Shown one piece after another: positions 11,045 to 22,569 of a DNA stretch of 64,000 nt. This DNA comes from Archivesica marissinica (lineage: Eukaryota; Mollusca; Bivalvia; Venerida; Vesicomyidae). Below the pieces are notes generated by a model. It was not told the origin of the DNA, did no database searches, and worked only from the letters and a program-made list of their open reading frames with translations. Location: the NCBI GenBank assembly GCA_014843695.1, contig CM026386.1:17155363-17219362 (forward strand). Reading direction: 5' to 3'. A program made the translations under genes and the position numbers. Every line of letters starts with the position of its first letter. The first letter of the stretch is position 1.

Positions 11045-11500
11045 TGAGGGTAACATAAGGCTGTCCGATTAACGCATTGGATAGCATTTCGTTAGTGTTG
11101 GATTAAGAGAATTAACTCGTAAACGTTCCTATCTGCAACATAAAAAGGGTTATTTCCCTTTACTGCATAGCTGTAATGACCGCATTTATGTCGTTATCTT
11201 AACAGTTTGTAGCCCATTCTGTTCGTCTCTCCTATTGTATCGATGTTATTTAATTAGTTTATACAAATTTATTTTAGCTCGATCAGGAATGACTGCATGT
11301 ATACTTTCATTCCCACCAGTGAGAGTGATTCATATAAGTTGTTAAAGCTTCTTTTCCCAATTGGGTTTTCAGATCCAAGCAGGTGGATTTACTCTGGGAT
11401 ACTCTCGTTTCTCCTTTCCAAAATGAATGATTCCATATATGCTTTCATCCGCAACAACGAGGGTGCTTAATAAAGTTGTTAAAGCTTCTTTCACAGTCAT
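11045..11500 (+). repeat. Diverged SINE-C copies/tails
   Basis: 'aaggctgtccgattaacgca' at 11058 matches the SINE-C head at 41406. Two 3' parts follow: 'agtgagagtgattcatataa' then 'gttgttaaagcttctttt' near 11320, and 'atgctttcatccgcaacaac' then 'gttgttaaagcttctttc' near 11440. This suggests one old element with a duplicated tail or two nested fragments. Confidence 0.5.
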
Positions 11501-11687
11501 GTGGAGCTAAAAGACTCGGCATACGAATCTGACGTCATCAATTTTTCTAATCTGCGTTAGAGCGTAGACATCCGTATAAATCGACGTAGCTCGGTGAGAC
11601 CGACACGACCATATCTTTCATTTATTTATACGACCAGTACTTTACGAGAAATAGCCGTTTAAAGATTTGATATATTCTTAATGTCCC

Positions 11688-14600
11688 GATAGTGGATATA
11701 TATTGTTGTAATATATGCAAATATGGTGATATAGTGTGTATATATTGTAGTAATGTATGTATATATGGTGAGACAGCGTGTATATCTTGTAGTAATGTGT
11801 GTATATATGGTGAGATAGTGTGTATATCTTGTAGTAATGCACTTAGATATGGTGAGATAGTGCGTATATCTTGTAGTAATGTATGTAAATATGGTGAGAT
11901 AGTGGATATATCTTGTAGTAATGTATGTATATATGGTGAGATAGTGTGTATATCTTGTAGAAATGTATGTAGATATGGTGAGATAGTGGATATATATTGT
12001 TGTGATATATGCAGATATGGTGATATAATGTGTATATATTGTAGTAATGTATTTAGATATGGTGAGACAGCGTGTATATCTTGTAGTAATGTGTGTATAT
12101 ATGGTGAGATAGTGTGTATATCTTGTAGTAATGCACTTAGATATGGTGAGATAGTGCGTATATCTTGTAGTAATGAATGTAGATATGGTGAGATAGTGTG
12201 TATATCTTGTAGGAATGTATGTAGATATGGTGATATAGTGTGTAGATCTTGTAGCAATGTTTGTAGATATGGTGACATAGTGTGTATATCTTGTAGTAAT
12301 GTATGTAGATATGGTGAGATAGCGTGTATATCTTGTAGTAATGTACGTAAATATGGTGAGATAGTGGATATATCTTGTAGGAATGTATGTAGATATGGTG
12401 ATATAGTGTGTAGATCTTGTAGTAATGTATGTAGATATGGTGCCATAGTGTGTATATCTTGTAGTAATGTACGTAGATATGGTGAGACAGCGTGTATATC
12501 TTGTATAATGTGCGTAATATATATATATATAGAAGAGATAGTGGATATATCTTGTAGTAATGAATGTAGATATGGTAAGATAGTGTGTATATCTTGTAGT
12601 AATGTATGTAAATATGGTGAGATAGTGGATATATCTTGTAGTAATGTATGTAGATATGGTGATACAGTGTGTAGATATTGTAGAAATGAATGTATATATG
12701 GTGAGACAGTGTGTATTTAGTGTAGTAAAGTATGTAAATATGGTGAGATAGTGTATATATCTTGTAGTAATGAATGTAATTATGGTGATATAGTGTGTAA
12801 ATCTTGTAGTAATGAATGTAAATATGGTGAGCTAGTGTGAATTTAGTAGCAATGTATGTATATATGGTGAGATATTGTGTATATCTTGTAGAAATGTATG
12901 TAGATATGGTGAGATAGTGGATATATATGTGTTTGATATATGCAGATATGGTGATATAACGTGTATATATTGTAGTAATGTATTTAGATATGGTGAGACA
13001 GCGTGTATATCTTGTAGTAATGTACGTATATTTGGTGAGATAGTGCTTATATCTTGTAGTAATGTACTTAGATATGATGAGATAGTGCGTATATCTTGCA
13101 ATAATGAATGTAGATATGATGAGATAGTGCGTTTATCTTGTAGAAATGTATGCAGATATGGTGAGACAGCGTGTAGTTATTGTAGTAATATATGTAAATA
13201 TGGTGAGATAGTGGATATATCTTGTAGGAATGTATGTAGATATGGCGATATAGTTTGTAGAGCTTGTAGTAATGAATGTAGATATGGTGAGATAGTGTGT
13301 AAATTTAGTATCAATGTATGTATATATGGTGAGATAGTGGATATATATTGTAGGAATGTATGTAGATATGGTGATATAGCGTGTAGATCTTGTATTAATG
13401 AATGTATATATGGTGAACTAGTGTGTAGATCTTGTAGTAATGAATGTAGATATGGTGAGATAGTGGATATATATTGTTGTAATATATGTAGATATGGTGA
13501 GATAGTGTGTATATATTGTATTAATGTATGTAGATATGGTGAAATAGTTTGTAGATCTTGTAGGAATGTATGTAGATATGATGAAATAGTGTGGAGATAT
13601 TGTAGTAATGTATGTAGATATGGTGAGACAGCGTGTATATCTTGTAGTAATGAACGTAGATATGGTGAAATAGTGTGTAGATCTTGTAGTAATGAATGTA
13701 GGTATGGTAAGATAATGTGTATATCTTGTAGTAATGTATGTAAATATGGTGAGATAGTGGATATATCTTGTAGTAATGTATGTAGATATGGTGAGACAGT
13801 GTGTAGTTATTGTAGTAATGTATGTAAATATGGTGAGTTAATGGATATATCTTGTAGGAATGTATGTAGATATGTTGATATAGTGTGTAGATCTTGTGGT
13901 AATGAATGTAAATATGGTGAGATAGTGGATATATCTTGTAGGAATGTATGTAGATATGGTGATATAATGTGTAGATCTTGTAGTAATTTATGTAGATATG
14001 GTGAGACAGCGTGTAGTTATTGTAGTAATGTATGTAAATATGGTGAAATAGCGTGTATATATTGTAGTAATGTATGTAGATATGTTGAGACAGCGTGTAT
14101 TTCTTGTAGTAATGAATGTATATATGGTGAAATAGTGTGTAGATCTTGTAGTAATGAATGTAGATATGGTGAGATAGTGTGTATATCTTGTAGTAATTTA
14201 TGTAGATATGGTGAGACAGCGCGTAGTTATTGTAATAATGTATGTAAATATGGTGAGATAGTGGATATATTTTGTAGGAATGTACGTAGATATGGTGATA
14301 TAGCGTGTATATCTTGTAGTAAGGTGCGTATATATAGTGAGATAGTGGATACATCTTGTAGGAATGTACGTAGATATGGTGATATAGTGTGTAGATCTTG
14401 TAGCAATGTTTGTAGATATGGTGATATAACGCGTATATCTTGTAGTAATGTATGTAGATTTGGTGAGAAAGTGTGTATATTTAGTAGCAATGTATGTATA
14501 TATGGTGAGATAGCGTGTATATCTTGTAGAAATGTATGTATATATGGTGAGCTAGTGGATATATATTGTTGTAATATATGCAGATATGGTGATATAGTGT

Positions 14601-15066
14601 GTATATATTGTAGTAATGTATGTATATTTGGTGAGACAGCGTGTATATCTTGTATTAATGTGCGTATATATAGTGAGATAGTGTGTATATCTTGTAGTAA
14701 TGTACGTAGATATGGTGAGATAGTGTGAATATCTTGTAGGAATGTACGTAGATATGGTGAGACAGCGCGTATATCTTGTAGAAATGTATTTAAATATGGT
14801 GAGACAGTGTGAAGTTATTGTAGTACTGTATGTAAATATGGTGAGATAGTGGATATATCTTGTATGAATGTATGTAGATATGGTGAGACAGCGTGTATAT
14901 CGTGTAGTAATGTGCGTATATATGGTGAGATAGGGTGTATATCTTGTAAAAATGTATTTAGATATGGTGAGATAGTGGATATATCTTGTAGGAATGTATG
15001 TAGATATGGTGATATTGTGTGTAGATCTTGTAGCAATGTTTGTAGATATGGTGCCATAGTGTGTAT
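11688..15066. repeat. 42-bp minisatellite, about 80 copies, in gene A intron 2
   Basis: The unit has the core 'gtagtaatgtatgtagatat' then 'ggtgagatagtgtgtatatc'. The period is 42 bp and mostly regular, with an irregular spot near 12505-12545. Because 42 is a multiple of three, several frames stay open for hundreds of codons (the + strand repeats a 14-residue CISCSNVCRYGEIV-like unit, the - strand ISPYLHTLLQ-like). Stops occur and more than one frame is open, so I treat it as non-coding. It runs into the N gap, so its true length is unknown. Confidence 0.95.
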
Positions 15067-16066
15067 NNNNNNNNNNNNNNNNNNNNNNNNNNNNNNNNNN
15101 NNNNNNNNNNNNNNNNNNNNNNNNNNNNNNNNNNNNNNNNNNNNNNNNNNNNNNNNNNNNNNNNNNNNNNNNNNNNNNNNNNNNNNNNNNNNNNNNNNNN
15201 NNNNNNNNNNNNNNNNNNNNNNNNNNNNNNNNNNNNNNNNNNNNNNNNNNNNNNNNNNNNNNNNNNNNNNNNNNNNNNNNNNNNNNNNNNNNNNNNNNNN
15301 NNNNNNNNNNNNNNNNNNNNNNNNNNNNNNNNNNNNNNNNNNNNNNNNNNNNNNNNNNNNNNNNNNNNNNNNNNNNNNNNNNNNNNNNNNNNNNNNNNNN
15401 NNNNNNNNNNNNNNNNNNNNNNNNNNNNNNNNNNNNNNNNNNNNNNNNNNNNNNNNNNNNNNNNNNNNNNNNNNNNNNNNNNNNNNNNNNNNNNNNNNNN
15501 NNNNNNNNNNNNNNNNNNNNNNNNNNNNNNNNNNNNNNNNNNNNNNNNNNNNNNNNNNNNNNNNNNNNNNNNNNNNNNNNNNNNNNNNNNNNNNNNNNNN
15601 NNNNNNNNNNNNNNNNNNNNNNNNNNNNNNNNNNNNNNNNNNNNNNNNNNNNNNNNNNNNNNNNNNNNNNNNNNNNNNNNNNNNNNNNNNNNNNNNNNNN
15701 NNNNNNNNNNNNNNNNNNNNNNNNNNNNNNNNNNNNNNNNNNNNNNNNNNNNNNNNNNNNNNNNNNNNNNNNNNNNNNNNNNNNNNNNNNNNNNNNNNNN
15801 NNNNNNNNNNNNNNNNNNNNNNNNNNNNNNNNNNNNNNNNNNNNNNNNNNNNNNNNNNNNNNNNNNNNNNNNNNNNNNNNNNNNNNNNNNNNNNNNNNNN
15901 NNNNNNNNNNNNNNNNNNNNNNNNNNNNNNNNNNNNNNNNNNNNNNNNNNNNNNNNNNNNNNNNNNNNNNNNNNNNNNNNNNNNNNNNNNNNNNNNNNNN
16001 NNNNNNNNNNNNNNNNNNNNNNNNNNNNNNNNNNNNNNNNNNNNNNNNNNNNNNNNNNNNNNNNNN
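15067..16066. other. Assembly gap, exactly 1,000 N
   Basis: The round size suggests a placeholder rather than a measured gap. The left flank is the 42-bp array. The right flank is the inverted copy of 8881-9052. Confidence 0.98.
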
Positions 16067-16238
16067 GTAGTCTATATTTATAGAATGGTACGAGATCTCT
16101 ATTTATAAAGCTATTACCAATAGGCTCTATAGTGACGCGTATACCAAAAAAAGCAAAGAGCTCTGTAGTGGTGGTGGTGACGTATACGCAACAAGTAATG
16201 ACGTATACACAACAACCAAAGAGCTGCATGTACTACTC
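16067..16238 (-). repeat. 172-bp inverted repeat, right arm
   Basis: Reverse complement of 8881-9052 with one visible mismatch. It starts at the first called base after the gap. Confidence 0.9.
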
Positions 16239-17001
16239 ATAGGGTATGTTTAGGAGTCGCTCTAAACTGTCCTCGTATCTCTAACCAGCTGAAGTTTTAC
16301 GACTTATAACTGGCAATTCTTTTGTTGGAACTATCTACATGTACTGCTATACTACCAAGTTGCACATTATTACACAATTATTAGTATTGTATAAAGCATT
16401 TGTCTACTGTGGGTTGTCTACATAGCATATTTATGTTATATACAATCAATGTCATGTTATGTTGTATATAATATCATAACATTGTGTCATGTTGATAACT
16501 TATATGTTAATATATTTGATCATGTAACTAGACACATTGTATGTTTACGTTACTTAATAAAACATTGAATCTTTAAATATTTAAAGAATCTGTAAATCAC
16601 TTCTAGCATGTTTTGAAATTACTGATATTGGTAAACTGGACACTGGTGTACTGTGCAATTTCTTCTTGCACAAGAAAATTACATTAACGTCACTGATGAA
16701 TGAGTGAGTAAACGCTAGAGTATCATTAATGATGTAACGCTTTAGACCTTTAATGCATAGATCTTCGTTCACCTTCTTCCACTATAGACTTTATTATAAA
16801 ATATATTATACGAAAACAAACCTTTTATTTTAAATTGTAATGTCCGGGATCCATACGCGTAAAAACAACGAAAATAAATAAGCAATTTTACTGCTAAAAT
16901 CATGTTTATTCTTCATTTGTCAATTTATGGAAATAATAATGTACACAATATTGTTGATCACGTGAAGCAGATTCTTAAAACGTTTTTTATCCATCATGCA
17001 G
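16239..17001. other. Gene A intron 2, right end
   Basis: AT-rich sequence ending in the exon 3 acceptor (TTTTTTATCCATCATGCAG, ending 17001). A possible acceptor at about 16788 opens a frame that meets a stop before any donor, so it is not used. Confidence 0.5.
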
Positions 17002-17367
17002 AATACAATTGATGACGTGTTCAATGACAGAATGAGTCAGAAGTTAGCAGTTAGAAAAACTACAAACATGTTCAACAAACGTATACACGCAGCTAACTGT
17101 AATGCAAGTAATGATGACTATAATGAAACGAGAACAGCATCTAACGACACGCTGAGTACTACAACAGATGCGGGGAAGAATGACACGGGAATGACGAAGG
17201 TGAACAAAGGATTCGTATATGATCTAAATAGTGCAACTGAAATCAATTCACAAGTATGTCATAGTTCAAAGGAAAGCGATGATGTTGTTGGGCAAACACC
17301 AGAACTCTTGAATGGTGCGAGGAATATACAGATACAAAATGAACATGCATTTCTTGAGAAGCTCTGA
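17002..17367 (+). CDS. Gene A exon 3: cytoplasmic tail
   Basis: Begins after CATCATGCAG in phase 0, matching the phase 0 end of exon 2, and reads 121 codons to a TGA. The tail begins NTIDDVFNDRMSQK and is hydrophilic, Asn/Ser/Thr-rich and without cysteine clusters. One tyrosine sits in FVYDLN. An alternative reading that starts translation at ATG 16996 is possible, but the six bases before AAT are exactly an acceptor and the phase fits the upstream exons. No known domain recognised. Confidence 0.65.
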   Translation, partial: NTIDDVFNDRMSQKLAVRKTTNMFNKRIHAANCNASNDDYNETRTASNDTLSTTTDAGKNDTGMTKVNKGFVYDLNSATEINSQVCHSSKESDDVVGQTPELLNGARNIQIQNEHAFLEKL

Positions 17368-17369
17368 TA

Positions 17370-17839
17370 AGTGGAGATACTGTTACCTCGCAAAACACCA
17401 AACACCAAAAGTGACTATGTTGTGTGGTTCACTGTGTACCTGTTGCAAACAGAATATATTGTTAATTGCTGACCGCCTACAACATAGGGTAGTTTTAGAA
17501 TAGTTTAAGTACAACTTATATTATTGTTAACTTTATCTCGAATTGTTTCAATGTTCCACGCGCTATATCTATATTTGTATAGGTTTCGAAACTGTCCAAG
17601 CTGCCATGAGAGCAAATGAAATCATTGTTCTTACTTTCAAGAACTTATTGGAAACCACCATTAGACACTGTGTCTAGTTTTGGTAATTTAATTCCCTATA
17701 AGAAACAAACTGCTTTAATTGAAGTTTGGATTTTACTGCATCTTCCAGCTGCTAAGGTTTACCATAATATTTTCTGACGACAAAGCTTAGTCGACAATTA
17801 TATTGTCACATATATGTATATAATTGTGGTCGTTCGTAA
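17370..17839. other. Gene A 3' flank
   Basis: AT-rich. I see no clean AATAAA polyadenylation signal close to the stop and no other gene. Confidence 0.4.
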
Positions 17840-18990
17840 TGTGTTTTTCAATACGCTCATCCAATGGGTGTTTTCCAATACACTCATCCACAATATGACA
17901 GTTTCCAATGCACTCATCCTCACCAGGGTATTTTTCAATACTTTCTTTCACATCAGTGTGTTTTCCAATACGCTCATCCTCATCAGTGTGTTTTCCAATA
18001 CGTTCAATTACACCAGGCTGCTTTCCAATACATTCGTTCAAACTATGGTTCTTTATAATACACTCATCCACAATATGACAGTTTCCAGTGCACTCATTCT
18101 CACCAGGGTATTTTTCAATACTTTCCTTCACATCAGTGTGCTTTCCAATACGCTCATCCTCGCCAGTGTGCTTTCCAATACGTTCATCTACACCAGGCTG
18201 CTTTCCAATACATTCGTTCACACCAGGGTTCTTTGCAATACACACATCCACAATATGACGGTTTCCAATACGCTCATCCTCATCAGGCTGTTTTCCAATA
18301 CATTCGTTCACACTATGGTTCTTTGCAATACACTCATCCACAATATGATGGTTTCCAATGCACTCGTCCTCACCAGGGTATTTTCCAAAATGATCATCCT
18401 CACCATGGTGTTTTCCAATACGCTCATCTTCACCATTGTGTTTACCAATACTTTCATCCACACCATGGTGTTTCCCAGTACATTCATCCACACCATGGTG
18501 TTTTCCAGTACATTCATTCACACCATGGTGTTTTCCAGTACATTCATCCACACCAGGGTGTTTTCCAGTACATTCATCCACACCAGGGTGTTTTCCAGTA
18601 CATTCATCCACACCAGGGTGTTTTCCAGTACATTCATCCACACCAGGGTGTTTTCCAGTACATTCATCCACACCAGGGTGTTTGCCAGTACATTCATCCA
18701 CCCCAGGGTGTTTTCCAGTGCATTCATCCACACCAGGGTGTTTTCCAGTGCATTCATCCACACCAGGGTGTTTTCCAGTGCATTCATCCACACCAGGGTG
18801 TTTTCCAGTACATTCATCCACACCAGGGTGTTTTCCAGTACGTTCATCCACCCCAGAGTGTTTTCCAGTACGTTCATCCACACCATGGTGTTTTCCAGTA
18901 CATTCATTCACATCAGGATGTTTTTCAATACGCCCATCCACACCAGGGTGTTTTTCAATACGCCCATCCATACCAGGGTATTTGCAATAC
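17840..18990. repeat. 30-bp minisatellite, about 38 copies, with a 180-bp higher-order unit at left
   Basis: Right half: near-identical 30-bp units containing 'cattcatccacaccagggtg'. Left half: diverged units in which 'actcatccacaatatga' recurs at about 17882, 18062 and 18242 (180-bp spacing, six units), and once more at about 18332. Frames are open on both strands because 30 is a multiple of three. The reverse strand gives HPGVDECTGK repeats. I see no start context, signal peptide or splice support. Confidence 0.95.
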
Positions 18991-19082
18991 GCCCACCCAC
19001 ACCATATTGTTTGCCATGTAGTATATTAATTATTGTGAAACTGCATACGCCTTGCTTGTTTGTTTGCATGTGTTGATGTTTA

Positions 19083-19300
19083 ACGTCACATTAACAGCTT
19101 ACCTCTCCAGATAGTATTGGTTGTGGAAGACCCTGGGTGCTTCTCCAAGCAGTATTTCAGGCACATACGGGCACCAGGGTAGAACCACTGAAATGTCGCG
19201 AGTCACCTGCATATCGTCCTCGCACGAACTAATGGTGACACATAGTGGTGAGGGGCACGTCATTTGAAGTCAACGGCCTTAACCATGATATCGACATGCC
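19083..19300 (-). repeat. SINE-E, diverged
   Basis: Shares 'aagtcaacggccttaacca' and the preceding block layout with 3045-3300. The box B-like end is degraded. Confidence 0.45.
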
Positions 19301-19830
19301 TCCTATTCTATGTATGATGAGCTTGCATGTACTACTAGTATACGGTTTATGTTTGTAATAATCGCCATAAATGGCATAGCGTATGATGCATAACCATGAA
19401 TAATCAAAATGCTAAACTAGCTGTGGGGATATCAAACGTTGCTAGTCTACATTGAATTATACATGGTTTTGTAATTTGATATGGGAATTAAATCAAGTTT
19501 GAAACGAAGATAAAACCAAACATTCCCATACCATATAATCCTGTTGAAATACGATAGCTTCATGAGTATAGTACAGCAAATAGGGCTTCACTAGTAAAAC
19601 CAAATTTCGTTATAATTTGAAAGGAACAGCAACAAAACGCTGTATTAATAAACCCTAAATTTACAAATTAAATATTGATCTGAGCTATAAATAACAGGTC
19701 CTGTCCTATTCATGATTGTATAGGGATCAATGGTTGTTTTGGAAAAGAGAACACATTATTGGTGGGCCAATGTCTCTTAAGCTATTTTATCGGTGGGACT
19801 CGCGTACACTGACCCAATTAATCATCATTG
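19301..19830. other. No gene seen
   Basis: AT-rich spacer between SINE copies. No coding frame above background. Confidence 0.4.
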
Positions 19831-19831
19831 G

Positions 19832-20030
19832 ACAGTTTACCTAACATCACATTTCTTGGGCAGGATCCAGCGGTTAACCAGTACTTGGTGCACCAACCTA
19901 TGTAAGAACATGCAAACTTGTTCATATCAAGAGACACTTTCTGAGCGGGGCTCGAATCCGTGACAATCAGTGATGATAGGTTACAGTGGTATGCAAGTCA
20001 GCGACCTTACCCACTATCACGGATGCGGTC
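19832..20030 (-). repeat. SINE-B copy (head and core)
   Basis: In reverse: a tRNA-like head, then 'gattcgagccccgctcaga', 'tctcttgatatgaacaagt', 'gtgcaccaagtactggttaa' and 'aactg'. The shared tail is absent. Other copies lie at 23470, 32518, 44901 and 47020. Confidence 0.75.
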
Positions 20031-20039
20031 TAAACTGAA

Positions 20040-20116
20040 TAATCAGACGGGGGTTCGAACCTGCGATCCCTGGATTACCAGTCCAGCGTGTTAACCACTG
20101 GACTACAGATCCGTAA
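20040..20116 (-). repeat. Solo tRNA-Thr-like head of SINE-A
   Basis: In reverse: 'tagtccagtggttaacacgc', anticodon stem-loop CTGGA-CTGGTAA-TCCAG (GGT), then 'gcaggttcgaacccccgt'. The T stem pairs only at two positions and the acceptor ends do not pair, so it is a SINE head rather than a working tRNA gene. No SINE core follows. Confidence 0.65.
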
Positions 20117-20502
20117 TCGGAATGCTTGGCTTTACAAGGCTTTACAATGTAACTTGTCAATCATGTGACGATATCGGAAAACACATTTCTGGTACATGAC
20201 ATTTGATTGGCTTCCGAAACATAAGCCCTTTTTTGACCGCCATGTTTAATTCACATGTAAATGAAAATGTGGTTTTATTTTAAGCTATGTTATGCAATCT
20301 GAGTTTAGTCCAGCGTATTAAATGCAAGAATGATCACTTTACAAAATAATATTATTTCATCTGATATAAAATAGACTGACTAGAAGTTATTCACATTCAA
20401 ACATTAGGTGACCGAATACCGGATGCCCATGGTATAATGTATTGTTCCAATGCACTTTAAATATATAGCTCATAATCACACAAGAGACAACTCCTAGCTT
20501 TT

Positions 20503-20813
20503 CCACACGTACAGACGGATATGTAGCCCAATGGTAACACGCTGGACTGGTAATCCAGGGATCGCAGGTTCGATCCCCCGTATGACCCTAATAAAATGAA
20601 CTGTCTTTCAAATGGGACGTTAAACCGAGGTCTCGTGTCGGTGCTTTACACCGTGCACGTAAAAGAACCAGAGGAGACTCTGGAATGGGTCCCTGTCTGT
20701 ATCATTGCACTATCCTCCAAACATCTAAAATGACTAATCACTTCAGGATGCGTGGTTCATACGGGCAACCGGTAGCGACAATAAATAAAACGTAAAACAC
20801 GCCACACGTACAG
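20503..20813 (+). repeat. SINE-A, full length, with 12-bp target-site duplication
   Basis: The element occupies 20515-20801 (287 bp). It is flanked by perfect 12-bp duplications CCACACGTACAG at 20503-20514 and 20802-20813, the hallmark of LINE-assisted retrotransposition. Order: tRNA-Thr-like head with GGT anticodon, core ('ttaaaccgaggtctcgtgtc', 'gaggagactctggaatgg'), then the shared tail ('gggcaaccggtagcgacaat'). This is the best reference copy in the window. Confidence 0.92.
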
Positions 20814-21214
20814 CTGTTAGCTTATAATTAGCAACGCCTTTATGCTATCGCGCCCACTGCATCTATAGACACCAATAAAAACGAGTGTAGTAACTTAAAC
20901 ATACCATCCATATTGCTGTTTCTAACACTGTACTATAACTTGCTGTTTTAATGTCTGACGAGGCATCAGATAACTGAATAGCATTGCTTAACCCTTTCCT
21001 TCATAGAGATTTAGGTTAATATACTGTTGTATCTCCATACAAACGACAGCCATATGCAGTGGATAAGTAGTCACCATATATATCCCACCTCCATAGATAT
21101 TACTGGGACTACACCAGATTCTGGCCTTAATTATGAACATTGGTTTGACTACTGCATTGTCAATGTATGTCGTATTGGTAAAGGCGTCAAGAGGTGCTAC
21201 TATGAGGGAAAGGG
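20814..21214. other. No gene seen
   Basis: Spacer without a supported coding frame between two SINE copies. Confidence 0.4.
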
Positions 21215-21376
21215 ATAATGTGAGATGGTACGGTGGTCGCCAGATCGGACAGGTGGGTTTTCTCCGGGTACTCCGGTTTCCTCTCGCACGAATGACCACA
21301 TATGCGCTTTCATCCGCACCAACGAGAGTGATTAATATAAGTTGTTGGAACTTGCTAAATAAAGTTTAAACTTTTA
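21215..21376 (+). repeat. SINE-C 3' portion
   Basis: 'gagatggtacggtggtcgcc', 'gggtactccggtttcctctc', 'atccgcaccaacgagagtga' and the end 'aataaagtttaaac' match 41402-41658. The tRNA-like head is missing. Confidence 0.75.
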
Positions 21377-21423
21377 AGTTTTGTCTGATATTCGTTTTTA
21401 ATTCCACTATTACCGTTCGATTG

Positions 21424-21510
21424 CATAACAGCAGTGGCGACCGAACACCTTCCGGAGCCCCTGGCTATTAGCCAACCACTCCCCATGGACCGGCCGCCAC
21501 TGCATAACAG
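21424..21510. mobile_element. 71-bp hAT-like MITE with exact 8-bp target-site duplication
   Basis: The element is 21432-21502. Its ends are inverted, CAGTGGCG...CGCCACTG (with GACCG/GGCCG just inside). It is flanked on both sides by CATAACAG (21424-21431 and 21503-21510). The 8-bp duplication plus CAGTGGCG ends are the standard signature of the hAT superfamily. At 71 bp it can encode nothing and must have been moved by a transposase in trans. Confidence 0.85.
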
Positions 21511-21817
21511 GATAACTTTCACAAACAATCAACTATACGGACATATGATGGTAATTCAATACGTATCAAATTTGCAACAAACGTAGATAATCAACATATC
21601 TATGCATAGTAGGACACATAAAGTACGTGTATATGTTTGAACAATAGTTCAACTACGCAGTAAGACGGAACTAATTATATAGGCATATTACGAATAATAG
21701 ATTATTTGTATTCAAAGAAATAAATACAATGTAGTGTTTAAACTAACTACGCAAATCGTGTTTATGAACAGAAACCAGTAATCAACAAGCACAGCGATTT
21801 AAAGTTCTTAAACGTTA

Positions 21818-22125
21818 ATGGATATAACCCAAATCGTGATGTTTTTCCAAGACGAGTGTTCTTGTTCCGCATCAGGAGATGTATCGGATCTACTGCAGTG
21901 TGCTCCATGTCCGCCTCCGTGGCTAGCGTATCGAGACTTCCGCGAACATGCGCTAAGCCAGAGTCTGTGTCTAGCAGAAGTGTGTAACATAGCGGGTAGA
22001 TGTAGACTGAGTGAGGCTGATGTCACGGCGGACTGTTCTCCAGACACTCTGGTCGTATGTGATCTGCCATGTATTATAAGCATTGTTTGCGTGATGGGTG
22101 TGGTTGCCATATCAGCTGTTATCGT
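21818..22125 (+). CDS. Gene B exon 1: Cys-rich ectodomain and first part of TM helix
   Basis: First of three exons (21818-22125, 33780-33822, 34855-35442; 312 aa). ATG 21818 is followed 13 residues later by CSCSASGDVSD, then CAPCPPPW, FREHALSQSLC, LAEVCNIAGRC and a hydrophobic run (CIISIVCVMGVVAISAVIV) that continues across the splice. It ends in phase 2 at a GTAAGT donor (22126), like genes A and C. The cysteine spacing matches gene A: C-x-C, 12, C-x2-C, about 18, C-x4-C-x5-C. No signal peptide is visible, and an upstream exon is possible (an acceptor-like TTTTTCCAAG lies inside the first 45 nt, but it is not conserved in A or C). Function unknown. Confidence 0.7.
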
Positions 22126-22135
22126 GTAAGTATGT

Positions 22136-22304
22136 ATGTATGTCCGTATCTGTGTGTGTATGTCTCTCTTCTCTCTATCTCTCTCTATCTCTCTCTCTAT
22201 CTATCCCTCTCTCTCCTCTCTCTCACTCGCACACATACTCTCTCTATCACACTCGCTCACTATCTCTCTCTCTCACTCTCTCCCCCTCTCTTCTCTCTCT
22301 CTCT

Positions 22305-22335
<31 letters not shown>

Positions 22336-22362
22336 CTCTCTCTTCACTCTCCTCTCCCTCTA
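22136..22362. repeat. CT-rich microsatellite just inside gene B intron 1
   Basis: Runs of TCTCTC with CTAT and CCCT variants, starting 10 bp after the exon 1 donor. ORFs here are all Ser/Leu simple sequence. Confidence 0.95.
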
Positions 22363-22569
22363 ATTAATACCGTTGACAATACACCCACACCCGTGACATG
22401 AGGGCAACCATTTCTAAGCTCGTTTGACACGACTCTGAATGTCTTAAGGCACAACCCTTCGGTAATTAGTACTTAGCTCGATGATGCCACGGATTGGAGG
22501 TTCCAGAGTGTTCCTCAATCAAAACAAATATTCAAAAACTTTGATCTCGGATGTATTTGCACGGATGTC

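Noticed and set aside
11622..14728. Cys-rich ORFs of up to 617 codons in the 42-bp array
   Set aside because: The period is a multiple of three, the opposite strand is also open in places, stops recur, and the array lies in gene A's intron. The repeated cysteines are a by-product of the unit.
14849..16229. ORFs of about 340-423 codons spanning the N gap
   Set aside because: Most residues are unknown (X). The frame through an unmeasured gap has no meaning. The same applies to the ORFs at 55374-56549.
17787..19076. Repeat proteins (DECTGKHPGV or HTRVFSSTFI type) in the 30-bp array
   Set aside because: Open on both strands and in several frames, with no signal peptide or flanking exons found.
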